Assembly (NCBI GenBank): GCA_019914995.1
Contig: CM034131.1
Span: 5,178,501-5,242,500 of the forward strand
Length of the DNA stretch: 64,000 nucleotides
Source of the DNA: Acanthochlamys bracteata
Taxonomy: Eukaryota; Streptophyta; Magnoliopsida; Pandanales; Velloziaceae
Reading direction: 5' to 3'
Within the stretch, counting starts at the first letter, position 1. The number at the start of each line of letters is the position of its first letter. Positions 48,201 through 59,571 of the stretch are shown here, one piece after another. A program made the translations under genes and the position numbers. The notes under the pieces are model-generated. The model had not been told where the DNA came from. It saw nothing but the letters and a program-made list of their open reading frames with translations, and searched no databases.

Positions 48201-49610
48201 ATAAACATGTTGAAGAATATGGAATTGAAGTGCCATGCTTTGATCTGGACACCATAAAGAAAGCAACAAACAATTTTGCTCCAGAGAACGAGATTGGACG
48301 GGGTGGCTTTGGACCTGTATATAAGGTAATTTTAGTGTATATCTCCTGTATCATTCATTACTTAGAATAATTTTGATTCTGTTTGTGATTGTGGAACATG
48401 TTCTTTAGGGCTATTTGGAGACAAGAGGGGATGTTGCAGTAAAAAGGCTCTCTGATAAGTCCAGCCAAGGTATAAAAGAATTCATAAACGAAGTCAAGGT
48501 GATTGCAAAGCTACAGCACAAGAACCTTGTATGTCTCCGTGGTTACTGCATTGAAGGACGTGAAAGGATACTTATCTATGAATACATGCCAAACGGAAGC
48601 TTAGATGCATTTTTATTTGGTGAGTACTTCATTCCACAACTAACGTTCTAGGCTAAATTGCAGATTATATCCTCAAATTTCTTGAAATTAAGAACATCTC
48701 TTGAACTTTATTCCAGATTCAAAGAAATGCACATTGCTTGATTGGCAGCATCGGCATGACATATTGCAAGGCACTGCTCGAGGGCTAGTGTACTTGCATC
48801 ATGATTCAAGGATACAAGTCATTCACAGAGATATGAAAGCTAGTAATGTATTACTAGATGAAGAGCTAACTCCAAAGATATCAGATTTTGGTATTGCAAG
48901 AGTGGTTAACAAGGATGACATAAGAGATAACACTACCAGAGTAATTGGAACTATGTGAGTATTTTTTTCTAAATAACGTCTGAACTATGCATTACCGTTA
49001 TTATTCTTTTAAGAATTTTCTTTAGTATTATTCTTTTAAGAAAACTTACCTTAGCAAATTGTATGTTGTAATCAGCGGTTATATGTCACCGGAGTATGCT
49101 ATGGACGGAATTTTGACGACCAAATTAGATGTGTTTAGCTTTGGGGTCTTAATCCTTGAAGTTATAAGTGGCAGAAAAAACAAAGAGGTCTGCAGAAACA
49201 AAACTCAATTCGATCTCATAGGAGAGGTAAGTTCATGATCATGGTCGTACAACAAAACTTTTTTGTTCTTACATCAATATCACGATATAGAGCATTTTGT
49301 GCAGGTATGGAAATTATGGAATGAAGGCAAGGCACTCGAAATCATTGAAAAGTCCATTGAGAATACAATTTGTACTGAAGAAGTCTTGCGCTTCATTAAC
49401 GTCGGGCTCCTTTGTGTGCAACATGACGCTGATGATAGACCCACGATGACAGATGTCCGTCTAATGTTGGAGAGTTTCAATATGTCACTGCCAAAACCTA
49501 AAGCTCCTGGGATTGTTTCTCAACCTGGGGTTTTCAGAATAATTTCTTCGTCTCTTTGGCGAGCAACAGATCCCATGAAACGTATCACGTTCACATTAGA
49601 AGGGCGATAG
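42219..49610 (+). CDS. RLK gene C: G-type lectin receptor-like kinase, 8 exons, intact, divergent kinase
   Basis: Exons: 42219-43153, 43364-43695, 47939-48097, 48180-48325, 48409-48619, 48717-48954, 49076-49226, 49305-49610; GT-AG, in phase, 825 aa. The start is [20 protein letters not shown] (signal peptide ~1-23) rather than an upstream in-frame ATG at 42126. The ectodomain is like A and B: bulb-lectin, S-locus region, EGF-like ([17 protein letters not shown]), PAN ending ~420. The transmembrane helix is ~436-461. Kinase: [11 protein letters not shown] to 524, Lys536, HRD Asp633, DFG Asp651. Unlike A and B, exon 1 is split by a 210-bp intron in the EGF-to-PAN linker, and intron 2 is 4.2 kb with a transposon. 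The kinase ([17 protein letters not shown] opening) is of the At4g03230-like subtype. A W-box-like AGTCAA lies ~110 bp upstream of the ATG. Confidence 0.9.
44468..46290. mobile_element. 1.8-kb TIR element in intron 2 of RLK gene C, non-autonomous
   Basis: The left end TAGTTGTTAGAAACGAATTG and the right end CGATTCTAACAACTA form an imperfect inverted repeat of about 20 bp, followed inward by GACCCA/GGTCAA-rich sequence on each side (44500-44560, 46205-46275). The interior holds GC-richer blocks but no convincing transposase. A right-end-like sequence (TCTTACGACTATAG) recurs near 55915-55928, so the family has at least one other piece here. No clear target duplication; superfamily undetermined (Mutator-like is possible). 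Confidence 0.5.
46314..46568. repeat. Tourist-like MITE in intron 2 of RLK gene C
   Basis: Ends GGGTGTGTTTTAAT and ATTAAAACAAGCCC are inverted repeats. TTA precedes and TTC follows, so the 3-bp duplication is imperfect. The interior resembles 20639-20904 (CACTTTTGCAAAACTCACTT-like words). Confidence 0.65.
47251..47547. repeat. Tourist-like MITE, 297 bp, TTA target duplication, in intron 2 of RLK gene C
   Basis: Ends GGGCGTGTTTCAAATG and CATTTGAAACACGTCC are a 16-bp inverted repeat with one mismatch, flanked by TTA at 47248-47250 and 47548-47550. Non-coding. It lies about 400 bp before the transmembrane exon. Confidence 0.8.
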
Positions 49611-51040
49611 ACATATATACTAGTTCTTCAAAAGTGAACAAACGGCGGCAGAAGTTCACTGGTAGTTCCTTATTATTTTAACTGTGAACCAATCCTTGCT
49701 GAGTTGGTTATGTTCATGAAAAGAAATGTAGATATCAATTTTTTATAATTTTCCTTTTCATTGTAATTTTGAAGTTATATACGATTGGCTGATGACTTGC
49801 TTGCGTCATTAACTGCAGAAGTAAAATGCACGTACTTTTGACTTATCATATGTCTTAATCTTCGTAGTCTGATCTTGTTTATGAGCTTGAGGATCACTTC
49901 TAATTTTTATTAACAAAATTTTGCCGTATACATAAAGCGCCTACTCCATGTCGTCCGGAATGGAATAATTTTTACAGATATGTACGGATAAAAAATCTAT
50001 TTGATTCACACAATTTTTCACATAGGATGGATGTATCTCCGTTCAGTTGTCATGGTTATGTAACTTGTATTACAAGATTGCCGCATCATTGAAGAAGAAA
50101 TCCTTTTGAAGGTTACTTGGCAGCAAACATTCAGCTATTTTATTTTACTATTCAAGTGCTATTTGACTATTCACTCATTTTGATTCTTTTCAAGTTTTTC
50201 ACCGAGTGTTACATTATATGAGATTGATATTGTGAAGAGCTGAATACAATCGGAATCTTCATGAAATTCCACATACTTTGCAAAATTGAATCGAGTGCGG
50301 ATGCTTTCGCGGTGAGGAGTGCGGGAGCATTCGGGTCCCTTCTTAATATATTATCTTCTGTAAAAGCCATAGGGTTGCAGTTGGAAGAGACTCGTGTAGT
50401 CTAAAGGCGGTGATAAATTCTCCTTGCAAAGAACATTTGGTTGACACGTAAACGTTAAGTGGAAGATCAAATCTTCATATTATAGCGCTTGAAGAAAATA
50501 TAGTAAAAATCCAGTTGGAGTGATTGTGGACTTAGATAAGGACTGCATTTTGAACCATCTAAAATTTATTGGTGTGACTCTCGTGTTTCTTTTTTCATAA
50601 TCATATTAACTGAATATCAAAATTAACAAATATTTGTACGTGAGATATATCAATATTTAAGTAGTTAGTTAATTATTTTAATTTATGGATTTGATCCTAC
50701 ACCAAATCTTATGTTCTTCGACATTTTAAGGGATCCATTCAGCATTTATAGCAAATTTCGTATATTTTTGACCAACTGCTTATGTATAAGAGATTGGAAT
50801 AGGAACAGAAGAAAGGGATAAAACACAAGGTATGAGAAATAGCGACACATATTGGAGAGAGTTTAGAGACTTGTCTATTATTGCAGTGAGCTATTAGTAT
50901 ATCCAAATCTGTTTCTTCAAAGTTTGGAGAAGGAAGAAGGTGAAGGATATAAATAAAAGTCATTTATTTAATTTATTTTATTGGGACGTTCGTAACGATG
51001 CAATGATTCTCTTGAACACTAGTGAAACCATTGCTTTCAA
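49611..51040. other. 3' flank of RLK gene C and spacer, no gene
   Basis: No recognised coding sequence. The first ~150 bp are likely 3' UTR of gene C (TTTCATTGTAA near 49757). The rest is moderately AT-rich with no clear repeat; 51040-51240 is a T/A-rich MITE-like block. Confidence 0.4.
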
Positions 51041-51244
51041 TAAAGCGACGTTCAGTATTGCTTATATTTTTATTTCAATTTTTTATTTTATATTTTTAAT
51101 AAGATTTTTTGAATAAAATTTTTAAATTTAAAAAAATAAAAAATTTTGATGTTAAAATATTATTTTTTATTTTTTTAAAATAAAAAATAGAGTTTATTTT
51201 AAAAAATTTTAAAAATAATTTTTATTTTAAAAAAAATCTTTTAT

Positions 51245-51345
51245 CTTGACCGTATGTATTGACAAATTGTTGGTGCAATAACGTATACCCCTTTTAAGTT
51301 TTAGAGTAACCAACAAATACACACTTGATAGACCTTAGTGCTGAT
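51245..51345 (-). mobile_element. Short Copia integrase-end fragment, broken
   Basis: About 100 bp on the minus strand resembles the Copia integrase C-terminal region (RSIKCVFVGYS-type motif). It is an isolated fossil scrap with at least one break and no other part of an element beside it. Confidence 0.55.
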
Positions 51346-52091
51346 TTATCTTGACCTGGATTATTAACATGGACAAAGCATATTGAGAGAACAATGCAAG
51401 GTTTAGCGAACAAGCTTGGAGTATTGACAAAAAGAAGTGAAATAGGACTTTCACTTTTTAGAACACTAGGGGTCTGCTTCGATCCTGAGATTATAAGAAA
51501 TTTGACCAGATGATAAATAATAATAGAAAAACACTATGGATGCAGAATTACAGGTACATAAAGAACGAAGAAGTTGTTTATAAAAACAGCGATCCTGAAA
51601 ATTAAATATGGATTCAAATTTTGAACAACAAGCAATTAAGATAAGGTGCCCTCATAGCAATCACAAAATGAAATCGTTGAAAGATTCAAAAAGAAGAAAA
51701 TGCATAAATTTAATCACATAAATTGAATCAGGACGAGATTCAGCCAAAAGATTACCAGAGTTTAAAGTATACAATCAAGGAGTGGGAAATAAAAAAGAAG
51801 TCTGACAGAAGAGAAATGGGAAAACAATTATATTGAAGTTTTAGTTTGAGCAATCTGTTCATTGCTTATTGCAGAGATATTATTCCAACACAATACTAAA
51901 AAAGTGTAAACACCGAAAAGTCACCAACTGAAAATCAACAGAAGTAATAATAATAAAAGTTGCAAGCTATACAAGACATCCGTGCTAAAAATGAAATCTG
52001 CAGAACATAGGAATGGCGATTTCGTTCTCACTCTTGCAAGAAAATTCCGAGAAAAGGAAAATTCAATTATAGTTGAATTATCTAAAAAAAG

Positions 52092-52373
52092 TCAAGGAAA
52101 ACAAAATTTCATATATGCTATCAATTTCATGATGGCGGAACAAAAAGTCACGAGGTAGGAAACGAAGGCAACAGAGCCAACAATCTTCGACATAATTTTG
52201 CGGTACGGTCGACTCCGCTTACGCCTTCCGTCCTCCTGCTGATCATTAGCCAAAGGCAAACCAGAACTTTCGAAGCTCTCGCTGCGTGACACCGAAGACG
52301 GGAACGGAGAACAGCTTATATCTTTATTAACATCAACAACCTTAGCGCCGGTGCTGCTGAAGCATTTGAACAT
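52092..52373 (-). CDS. Possible small membrane protein, 93 aa, unknown
   Basis: Open frame MFKCFSSTGAKVVDVNKDIS... in DNA that is GC-richer than its surroundings (52100-52400). Residues ~1-45 are Ser/Pro-rich, 49-58 form a basic patch (RRKRSRPYRK), and ~63-88 are a hydrophobic helix (IVGSVAFVSYLVTFCSAIMKL), suggesting a tail-anchored or single-pass protein. Upstream on the minus strand is a 200-bp leader-like region with a GA run (52482-52497) and (GGT)n (52540-52560), typical of plant 5' UTRs. I do not recognise the family. It may be one exon of a longer gene, but no partner exons were seen. It is unrelated to the RLK genes. Confidence 0.45.
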   Translation of the reverse strand: MFKCFSSTGAKVVDVNKDISCSPFPSSVSRSESFESSGLPLANDQQEDGRRKRSRPYRKIMSKIVGSVAFVSYLVTFCSAIMKLIAYMKFCFP

Positions 52374-52589
52374 CCCTCAGCCACCACCGTGGGAGATATT
52401 GGTCTTCGTTTTTCTTCTGCCTTGCCGCATGTTTCTCTCCCTTTCTTCTCTCTTGTTTGTTTAGAGAAATAGAGAGAAGAGTAGAGAGAGAGAGAGAAAC
52501 AGAGCGAAAATTATTGAAAGAGAAGAAGAAGAAGGTGGCGGAGTGGTGGTGGTGGTGGTGACGGAAAACGGTTTGAACTAACCGGTCGT

Positions 52590-53332
52590 GTTCCTATATT
52601 ACACCAGTCAGGAATGCCCGGACAACTCGGGAATGTCTGCAGGTGCTGGGAAACGGGAACGGTTTTAATTAAACAGGTAATAAATATTTAGCAAAAAGGC
52701 GACATTCACAGATGATCCGCCGGTCTGAGGGCACGTTTAGAATGGCTACAGAAAAAAGTCCTCTTTAATTTAGTAAACGAATATTTAAAATAATAAATAT
52801 CCATAATTTTATAAATTTAAAAGGTTTTGTGGATCATTTTGAACATCCTTGTTCTTTTTGTTTGGCATTAAGTCAAGTTTCATATATATTTTAGTTAACG
52901 TACACTTTCAAAATTATTATCAATTAGATAGATGCTAATAGAAAAGTTATTTTAATTCATAACTTAATTTAAAACTAATAAGAAAAAATTATTTTCGTTT
53001 TAAATTTTATTATTTTATAATATTATATTAACGAGATCAAAATCAAATAGATATAGAAGGCAGTGAACATCATAACTTTATTATAAATTTTATTATAAAT
53101 TTATAATTATTTATAATATATAGTTTATAATAAAATATAATTTAATATAAAATAGAAATAGTGAAAGTACAGTATACCAAACATTTTCTTGAAACCAACC
53201 TATATTATCCTACTGAAATTTCAGATTTTAATACTGTAATGTTATCCTAAACAAAATTGGAAATCGAAAGCAGTGGAAGTTCCGAAATTTTGCTACCAGC
53301 AGATACGTTAATTTTTATTTTGGAAACGAAGT
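52590..53332. other. Upstream region of the 93-aa frame, then AT-rich spacer
   Basis: Positions 52590-52740 are GC-richer and could hold the promoter of the minus-strand frame. The rest is AT-rich with TTATAAATTTTATTATAAATTTATAA-like short inverted words and no gene. Confidence 0.35.
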
Positions 53333-53541
53333 GTGCGTTTAAAAGTATTTATGAAATAGAATTTTTTTTATTTTTTTAAATGATTTTTATTTTTTTATTT
53401 CTAAAAACTAATAAAACTATATAATAAAAAAAATTTTTACGTCAAATCTTTCTAAAATTTTAAAAATATTTATAAAACATATATTAAAAAATATAAAATT
53501 AAAACTTAAAAATTAATGTTGCGAAAACGTTACACCAAACG
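53333..53541. repeat. AT-rich MITE, GTGCGTTTAAAAG end
   Basis: The left end GTGTGCGTTTAAAAGTATTTAT and right end CACCAAACGGGC surround an AT-rich core similar to the elements at 29201 and 53728. The left ends of this and the next copy share GCGTTTAAAAGTATTTAT. Confidence 0.5.
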
Positions 53542-53727
53542 GGCTCGAAGTTAACAGGTGAAACGTGTCCTCATAAATACTGCTTTTCTTCTCTGTATTC
53601 TCGGGTGGGTTGCAGTTTGTACCCATTCTAAATTCGTTTCCATTGGTACCCCTGCTTTCTTCCAGCCGCATGCAAGTATCTGTGACACGATCGTCTTTTC
53701 TTTGGCACATATGCGGTTCGATTTGAA

Positions 53728-53980
53728 CGCGTTTAAAAGTATTTATAAAATAAAGTTTTTTTAAAATAAAAAATACTTTATTTTTTTATAAAAATTCTGT
53801 TTTTTAAAAATAAATTCTAGTTTTTTATTTTTAAAAAAAATATGTAATAAAAAAATTTCATAATATAAAAACTTTTTATATTTTTTAAATTTTTAAATAA
53901 TTTTTTTATATAATTATAAATATATATTAAAAAATATAAAATTAAAAAATAACTTTTTTAATAATGCCAAACGTTTGGTT
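53728..53980. repeat. AT-rich MITE, neighbour copy
   Basis: It begins GCGTTTAAAAGTATTTATAA and ends in GCCAAACG. The core shares ATATATTAAAAAATATAAAA with the copy at 53333. Both lie in the same orientation within 650 bp. Confidence 0.5.
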
Positions 53981-54204
53981 TTATTGACTTTGATTTCATT
54001 CGGAAGAGAAGCTTACTTGTGGTGGAACCCCTGACGACTAGATACTTTCTTACGTAGAAAGATCGTTAATAGACGTGGGATAATGACCTCGGGTGATGGC
54101 GCACACGAGAGGTGCTTCTGCTTTCTCTGTCTTTCATGTTTTCTCGTAAACCAAGAGTTGCAGCATCCCGTGAAAACACTTCTACTGCAATGCCGCAGCA
54201 ACGA

Positions 54205-54731
54205 GGCGGCGGCAATTCAGATTTTTGAATCGATTTTAAATCGATTCTTGTAATAATTATATCAAAATTATTTAATTTTAATTTAATTTTATTTATTTAT
54301 ATACATTAAAATTGAATAATTTTAATTCAATTTATTATAATTAGTCAAATTAAAATTGACTTATTTAATAATTAAAATTATTAAAATAAAAATTATAAAT
54401 ATTAATTTTTAATAATAATATATATAAATTATTAATTATAATAAATTTAAAAAGAAAAATATTAATTTTGATAAATTTATAAATTAAATAAAAATTAGTT
54501 AAATTAAGATTAATTAAAATATATATACAAATTAAATTCAAATTTTTTATTATTTTTTTTAATTATTAAAATAATATATATTATATAAATAGTTATACGA
54601 GTTAAAATTTTCGGAGTATTTTTGAATCGACTCGAAATCAATTCAAAATTGACTAAAGCTTGATCCGAATCCTATCTTTCGGATCAATTTTGAATCAATT
54701 TTTTAAATCGGATTAAAATTTGCCATTTCTA
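54205..54731. repeat. hAT-like non-autonomous element, older copy
   Basis: The left end GGCGGCAATTCAG and right end AATTTGCCATTTCTA are imperfect inverted repeats of the GGCAATTT type. The interior repeats AATCGA/TCGATT words and has an AT-rich centre. The block near 54600-54680 (ACTAAAGCTTGATCCGAATCC) is homologous to 33725-33750 in the element at 33295. Target duplication not clear. Confidence 0.6.
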
Positions 54732-56520
54732 ACGGCAACTGCAGGAGTTCTACAACTTGTACTTCAATTCTTCTATTCTGAAAACATAATTCAAATTTTT
54801 GAATCATTAGCCTTTAAAAATTTAGTCTAATTATTTTAACTATTTCTTGTAGATTATAATAAAATTGATTCAATAGTTTGTATGTAATTACGAAGGTAAA
54901 CAAATCTCTCTCTGACAGTTACTGGCACGGTGGCACTCGAAAATTTAATTCGCCAATTAATAGCTACTATCTACTATGCCGCATATATACTAATCAAAAG
55001 ATTCAAAACAAGATATTTCGAAACGGTGAAGAAGTTTCATTTTTCAAACATGAATTAAATGAGTAATCTCTTTTAAAAATTGGAAAACGATATTTATGAT
55101 TGTATGATTGAATATATGTAGTAACATTTTTGGTTCGCATTTTTATAAACTAACAAAACGAAGACAAAACTATATAGTAGAGTATAATTTTTAAAGTATT
55201 CTGGCTTCCGATGTAAATAGTACTCTCTGTTTTAAGCCTAGTTGGCAGATCCGGATGATAAATCGGTTCGAATTTACAAAATATTATTTTTTTTAAAAAT
55301 TAATTAAAATAATTTTTAAAAATTAATTTAAAAATTTTAAATTGATGACATATTTAATACAAAAATAATTATTAATAATCCTATTTTGAAAAATAATATG
55401 TAGTTTAAATTTTGTATTTAAATGTGGTAATGCAAAAATATAATTACTTATGTCTTATTTGTAAATATCAATTATTAGTGATTTTTAAATTTTTATATTG
55501 TAAAATATTTAGAATCAAATATGTATACCTAAAAAAATTTGTTATATCTCTTTTATGATTTCTCTATTTTATGATTTTATTTTTTTTTAATCTCTTAATT
55601 TATTTAAATATTTATTATTATAAATTTTAGTTATTATTATTAGGTGGTGGCAATACTTCAATCTTCGCTGTGATTATTATTGCTGTTGTTGTTGATAGTA
55701 ATGCTATAATAAAAATATTTTAATTTTTTGCTATGATTACTATTGTCATTATTATTGGTAGTATCATTGGCAATAAATTTTTTACTGTAATTATTGTTAT
55801 TATTAATTAAAAATACTTTAATATTATTGACCCGACGGTTCGATCGGTTGACCCAACGGTTTGATCCAAGAACCGTGACCCGGATAATTTTTCGATTCGA
55901 TATCCGGTCTGATTCTTACGACTATAGTTTTAAGCAAGAGATACTATCAAAGACAATCTACTGACTGACGCTGACTTCAGAAAGAAACAGTTCGTACTGT
56001 TTGGCTGGATTAACAGCATAGACAAGTGCATGAGAAAAATGAAAGACACCAGTAATAATAACAGTACTACAAGTAGCATCCAATAAAATAATATTAATTA
56101 TAATTTAATATATAAATATTATAATTTGATATAAAGTTTATTTAATTTAATTTAAATAATAAATAAAAATATTTGATTAGATATAAAGCGCGAGACTAAA
56201 TACTATTAATAAAAAACTACTATATATCACAAATAATCTTAAAATGCTTTTTGCTAATAGTGTTATGTGTATTAGTTATTAACTTATGAAATAAATCCTT
56301 ACTAGAGCTTAGAATTATTTTGCAACCCTCTTAACTTTTTAACTTATTAAAATATGTTGATGTGATTTGATATATTTATTAAGTAGGTTGGATTAGACCT
56401 AATAGTTTTAATTTTTTAAATATATGAATTCAAATAAAATTTGAATAATTTTGAGTTGATTATTGGATGGGTGGACTTGAATCTAACTTATTAACTTATG
56501 TTGCTATTCCTACGTAGCAG
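54732..56520. other. AT-rich spacer with transposon scraps
   Basis: Positions 55825-55930 hold GACCCGACGGTTCGATCGG and TCTTACGACTATAG, similar to the inner and terminal parts of the element at 44468-46290, so this is probably a truncated relative. No gene is recognised. Confidence 0.4.
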
Positions 56521-56629
56521 TAGTAGCAGCAGAGACAGGTGATCGCTTATGTGGCCCTGCTCTGCTTAAAGAAGGTGTTAGAAGACGTAGAGAATTTTAG
56601 TTTTATATCGCTTATGAGGTCGGGGTTTT

Positions 56630-56770
56630 TGGTACTTCTCAATTTTGGGTCACTCCTCTTATCATCACGTAATTTTGAATTGTTCCCCCGTATCAGCTAT
56701 GCGGCTTCGCTCTTGGGTACTTAGAAGTTCTGAGCCACTCCTCTCAATCATCACGTGCTTTTGAGATGGT
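56630..56770. repeat. Short tandem duplication just upstream of the RLK pseudogene
   Basis: GGTACTTCTCAATTTTGGGT...CACTCCTCTTATCATCACGT (from about 56629) recurs in diverged form as GGTACTTAGAAGTTCTGAGC...CACTCCTCTCAATCATCACGT (from about 56715), roughly 86 bp apart. Confidence 0.55.
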
Positions 56771-56817
56771 AGTCCAGACTTGTCGCAGCTTCTTATTCGA
56801 GATTTCTTCTCCTTGAC

Positions 56818-58640
56818 CGAGGGTTTACGTTGTGAGAACTACGACATCTGTCGCCCGTATGCTATGTGCAAAACGGAAGCGGAAGCTGAATTTTGCAGCT
56901 GCTTGCAAGGGTTCCGGAACAAATCACGGGACGGGTGCATTAGAATTGCTCCGTTGGATTGCAAGTACCAGACTGACGAGCTTTTGCAGGATTTATGGTG
57001 CACCACAGCATGATTGCAAGAAGGCATGCCTGAGCAATTGTTCTTTCGTTGCTTACGCTGTTGCGAATATGAGTCGAAGTTTCAGCCAGGATGATGGGTG
57101 CATAATACGAACAGCTGATTTGATTCATCTTGTGATCTTTGCCCATGTTGGACAAGATCTATTCGTTAGGTATACACCAAGAGAGATCAAGAAGGTCAGC
57201 TCCCATTCCATTAATCCAATTCTCATATTACATAATTTACACTTCCAGAATTCCACTAACTAGTAGATTTAACGAGCTTTAGATTATTCTTCCGTTATTA
57301 GGTGAAGCAGGGTCTCCACACTCTCAGAAGAAGTTGATTGAGAAGATTCTGATACCCAGTGGGGCGTTAGGAATTTGTTCTTTCAAGTTGTATAGTTGGG
57401 GCAAGAACGAAAACCGGAAAAGGTAATTTCTCTTGTTAATGGTAGAAACAAGATAATCATGTTCAATCATTCCTTCCTCTAGCTTCAGCTGCTTTAAGAA
57501 ACTATAATACTGAACATGAATTCATTGATCTGCCTATGATGGACTTCAAGACCATATCGACTGCAACTGGTAGCTTTTCTATGGAAAACAAGCTTGGAAA
57601 TTTTGTTCCTCTCTACAAGGTAATGATTCATAAATTTTGCAGTGTTACCATGATTTATAATTAGAAATTATTACCACATTAAATCATCGCGTAGAGTAGT
57701 TTTGCTAAATAATCTTTAACATTAAATTGTTAGGGCAAGCTTGCTGAGGGGCAGGATATTATTGTAAAAAGACTTTCTAAGACTAGCAAAACAAGGGAGG
57801 TGGGAACACAGTAAGTACTTAGCTTGTTTTTTATCAATTGTATGTACATGCATATAACCAGTCATTCCCTTGCTAATCGAGTGGATTTAATGGATGCAGT
57901 AGACATGTCTCCAGATTACCGTAAGGATGGAATCTTCTCTGTCAAATGAGATGTCTTTAGTTGTGGGGTCTTGTTATTAGAAATTGTAAGGGCAAGCTTG
58001 CAGAGGGGCAGGATGTTGCTGTTAAAAGACTTTCTAAGACTACCAAAACAAGAGAGGTGGGAACACAGTAAATACTTAAGCTTGTTTTTTATTAATTGTA
58101 CGCCAAGAACATGCATATAACCAGTCATTCCCCTGCTAATGGAGTGGATTTAATGGATGCAGTGGACATGTCTCCAGACTACCGAAAGGATGGAATCTTC
58201 TCTGTCAAATGAGATGTCTTTAGTTGTGGGGTCTTGTTATTCGAAATTATAGCTGGGAGAAGAAGCAGAAGGAGCACTCTCCCCGAGCCCCATGAAAACC
58301 TTCTTGGATATGTAACTTAAATAAAGCTAGCCAAGGCCATATTCTGCAATGTTTCATATTTAGTACTGCTTGTTACTAAACTCAGCTGTAACTTAGCAGG
58401 CATGGAGTGTGTACTGTAGGCAATGGCATAGACATACTTGATGAATCAATTAATCAGCCAAACTGTTGCAATTGATAAACTGTTGACATGCATAAAATTG
58501 TTCTCTTATGTGTTCAAGAGCAGTCCAAAGATAGATCGAGGATGCGTGGGTTGTTATCAGCAACTCATCTGCATCAGAACCAGAGTTGGATGCAATAAAT
58601 GATGTACCGGTTGCAGTGGTTCCTGTCGGTAACAATGTTC
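56818..58640 (+). pseudogene. RLK pseudogene E: EGF/PAN remnant plus scrambled kinase exons
   Basis: Remains in order: EGF-like with CxxYAMC...CSCLQGF (56830-56925); PAN pieces (CKKACLSNCSFVAYAVANM) to ~57170; an exon-3 remnant to 57619 (FIDLPMMDFKTISTATGSFS...VPLYK) with a normal GT donor, but the glycine loop is lost; the start of exon 4 (GKLAEGQDIIVKRLSK, 57734 on) ending in a stop; then a jump into exon 6 (VDMSPDYRKDGIFSVK, stop, DVFSCGV). The exon 4-to-6 block is present twice (57733-57989, 57990-58250). An exon 7 remnant with IVLLCVQEQSKDRSRM lies at 58410-58640. The lectin domain, the transmembrane exon, most of exon 4 and all of exon 5 (HRD/DFG) are absent, so no functional kinase is possible. 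Confidence 0.82.
57733..58250 (+). repeat. 257-bp direct tandem duplication within pseudogene E
   Basis: Two adjacent copies, 57733-57989 and about 57990-58250, both run from GGGCAAGCTTGC to GTCTTGTTATT. They share GTCAAATGAGATGTC, including the in-frame stop, so the stop arose before the duplication. They differ by about twenty substitutions and small indels, so the duplication is not very recent. Confidence 0.85.
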
Positions 58641-59084
58641 TGCACGTGCAAAATAAATTCGGAAAAACTACTACAGATTCTCCAGAACAGGTTCTTGTTT
58701 ATTTTAGAATATTGATCTAGTTACTTATCAGGTGACTGCTGGAAATGTAATTGTTATTTATCGAAATAAAGATATCTTTGTTCCAATTTGTTTTATCTTC
58801 TTCGTGGCAGAAAGATTTCACTTGCCATTTATGAAATTTCAGAAATTTGTCTTTAGGAAATATTTCTGATTAAAATAGATGAGAACCTGGAGGAGAAACA
58901 GAAAAATGATAATTTCTTCGATACGTGAGTAGTTTACAGAAAAATGATAATTTCTTTCAATCTATATGGTAATTTAGTTTACAGAAACGTGGTAATTTCT
59001 TTCAATCTATATATGGTAATTTCTTTCAACCCTTAATGCAGGTTTATAAGAATGCATACTACAAAAGTGCATGTATGAATTATA

Positions 59085-59268
59085 TGGAGGAGGGACTTAG
59101 TTATACTTGATGAATCATTCGATCATTCTGTTTCACCATTCAAGTATTGTGATGTATACATACTGGTCTCTTGTGTCTTCCGCAAAACATTTCCGATAGG
59201 CCAACTATTTCTTTAGTCGTTATAGTGTTAGGCAGTGTTGATATTGTTATCTTGGAACTTCTCTGAAT
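59085..59268 (+). pseudogene. Stray second RLK exon 7 remnant
   Basis: Plus-strand frames contain ILDESFDHS, then HTGLLCLPQNISDRPTISLVVIVLGSV, which match the kinase C-terminal motif 'LDES...VGLLCVQE..xDRPTMSSVVxMLGS'. Stops and shifts separate the pieces. It lies 450 bp beyond the exon 7 remnant of pseudogene E, so it comes from another lost copy. Confidence 0.6.
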
Positions 59269-59571
59269 CAACTGCGAAGCAAGATACAGCAAAGTGAACT
59301 AACGCTCGCAGTGCTTTGCTGGGTGATTGACTATATGAAGCAAGACCTTAAATTATTCCAAATTGAAAGTAAATCTTATGAGCAACTGGAGATTTTCTGA
59401 AGTTAATTCTCATTTGATTTTTCTTTTGTAATTTCCTTTTGTAAAGTAAGATGCACATACAATTGAATTGTGTAATCCTGCTATGTAGCACTTTGTAAAC
59501 AAGTAATTCTGTTTTGCAAGACACTATTGTAAAGAATAACTTCGTGAACTCTGTTAAGTTCAACCAAAATC

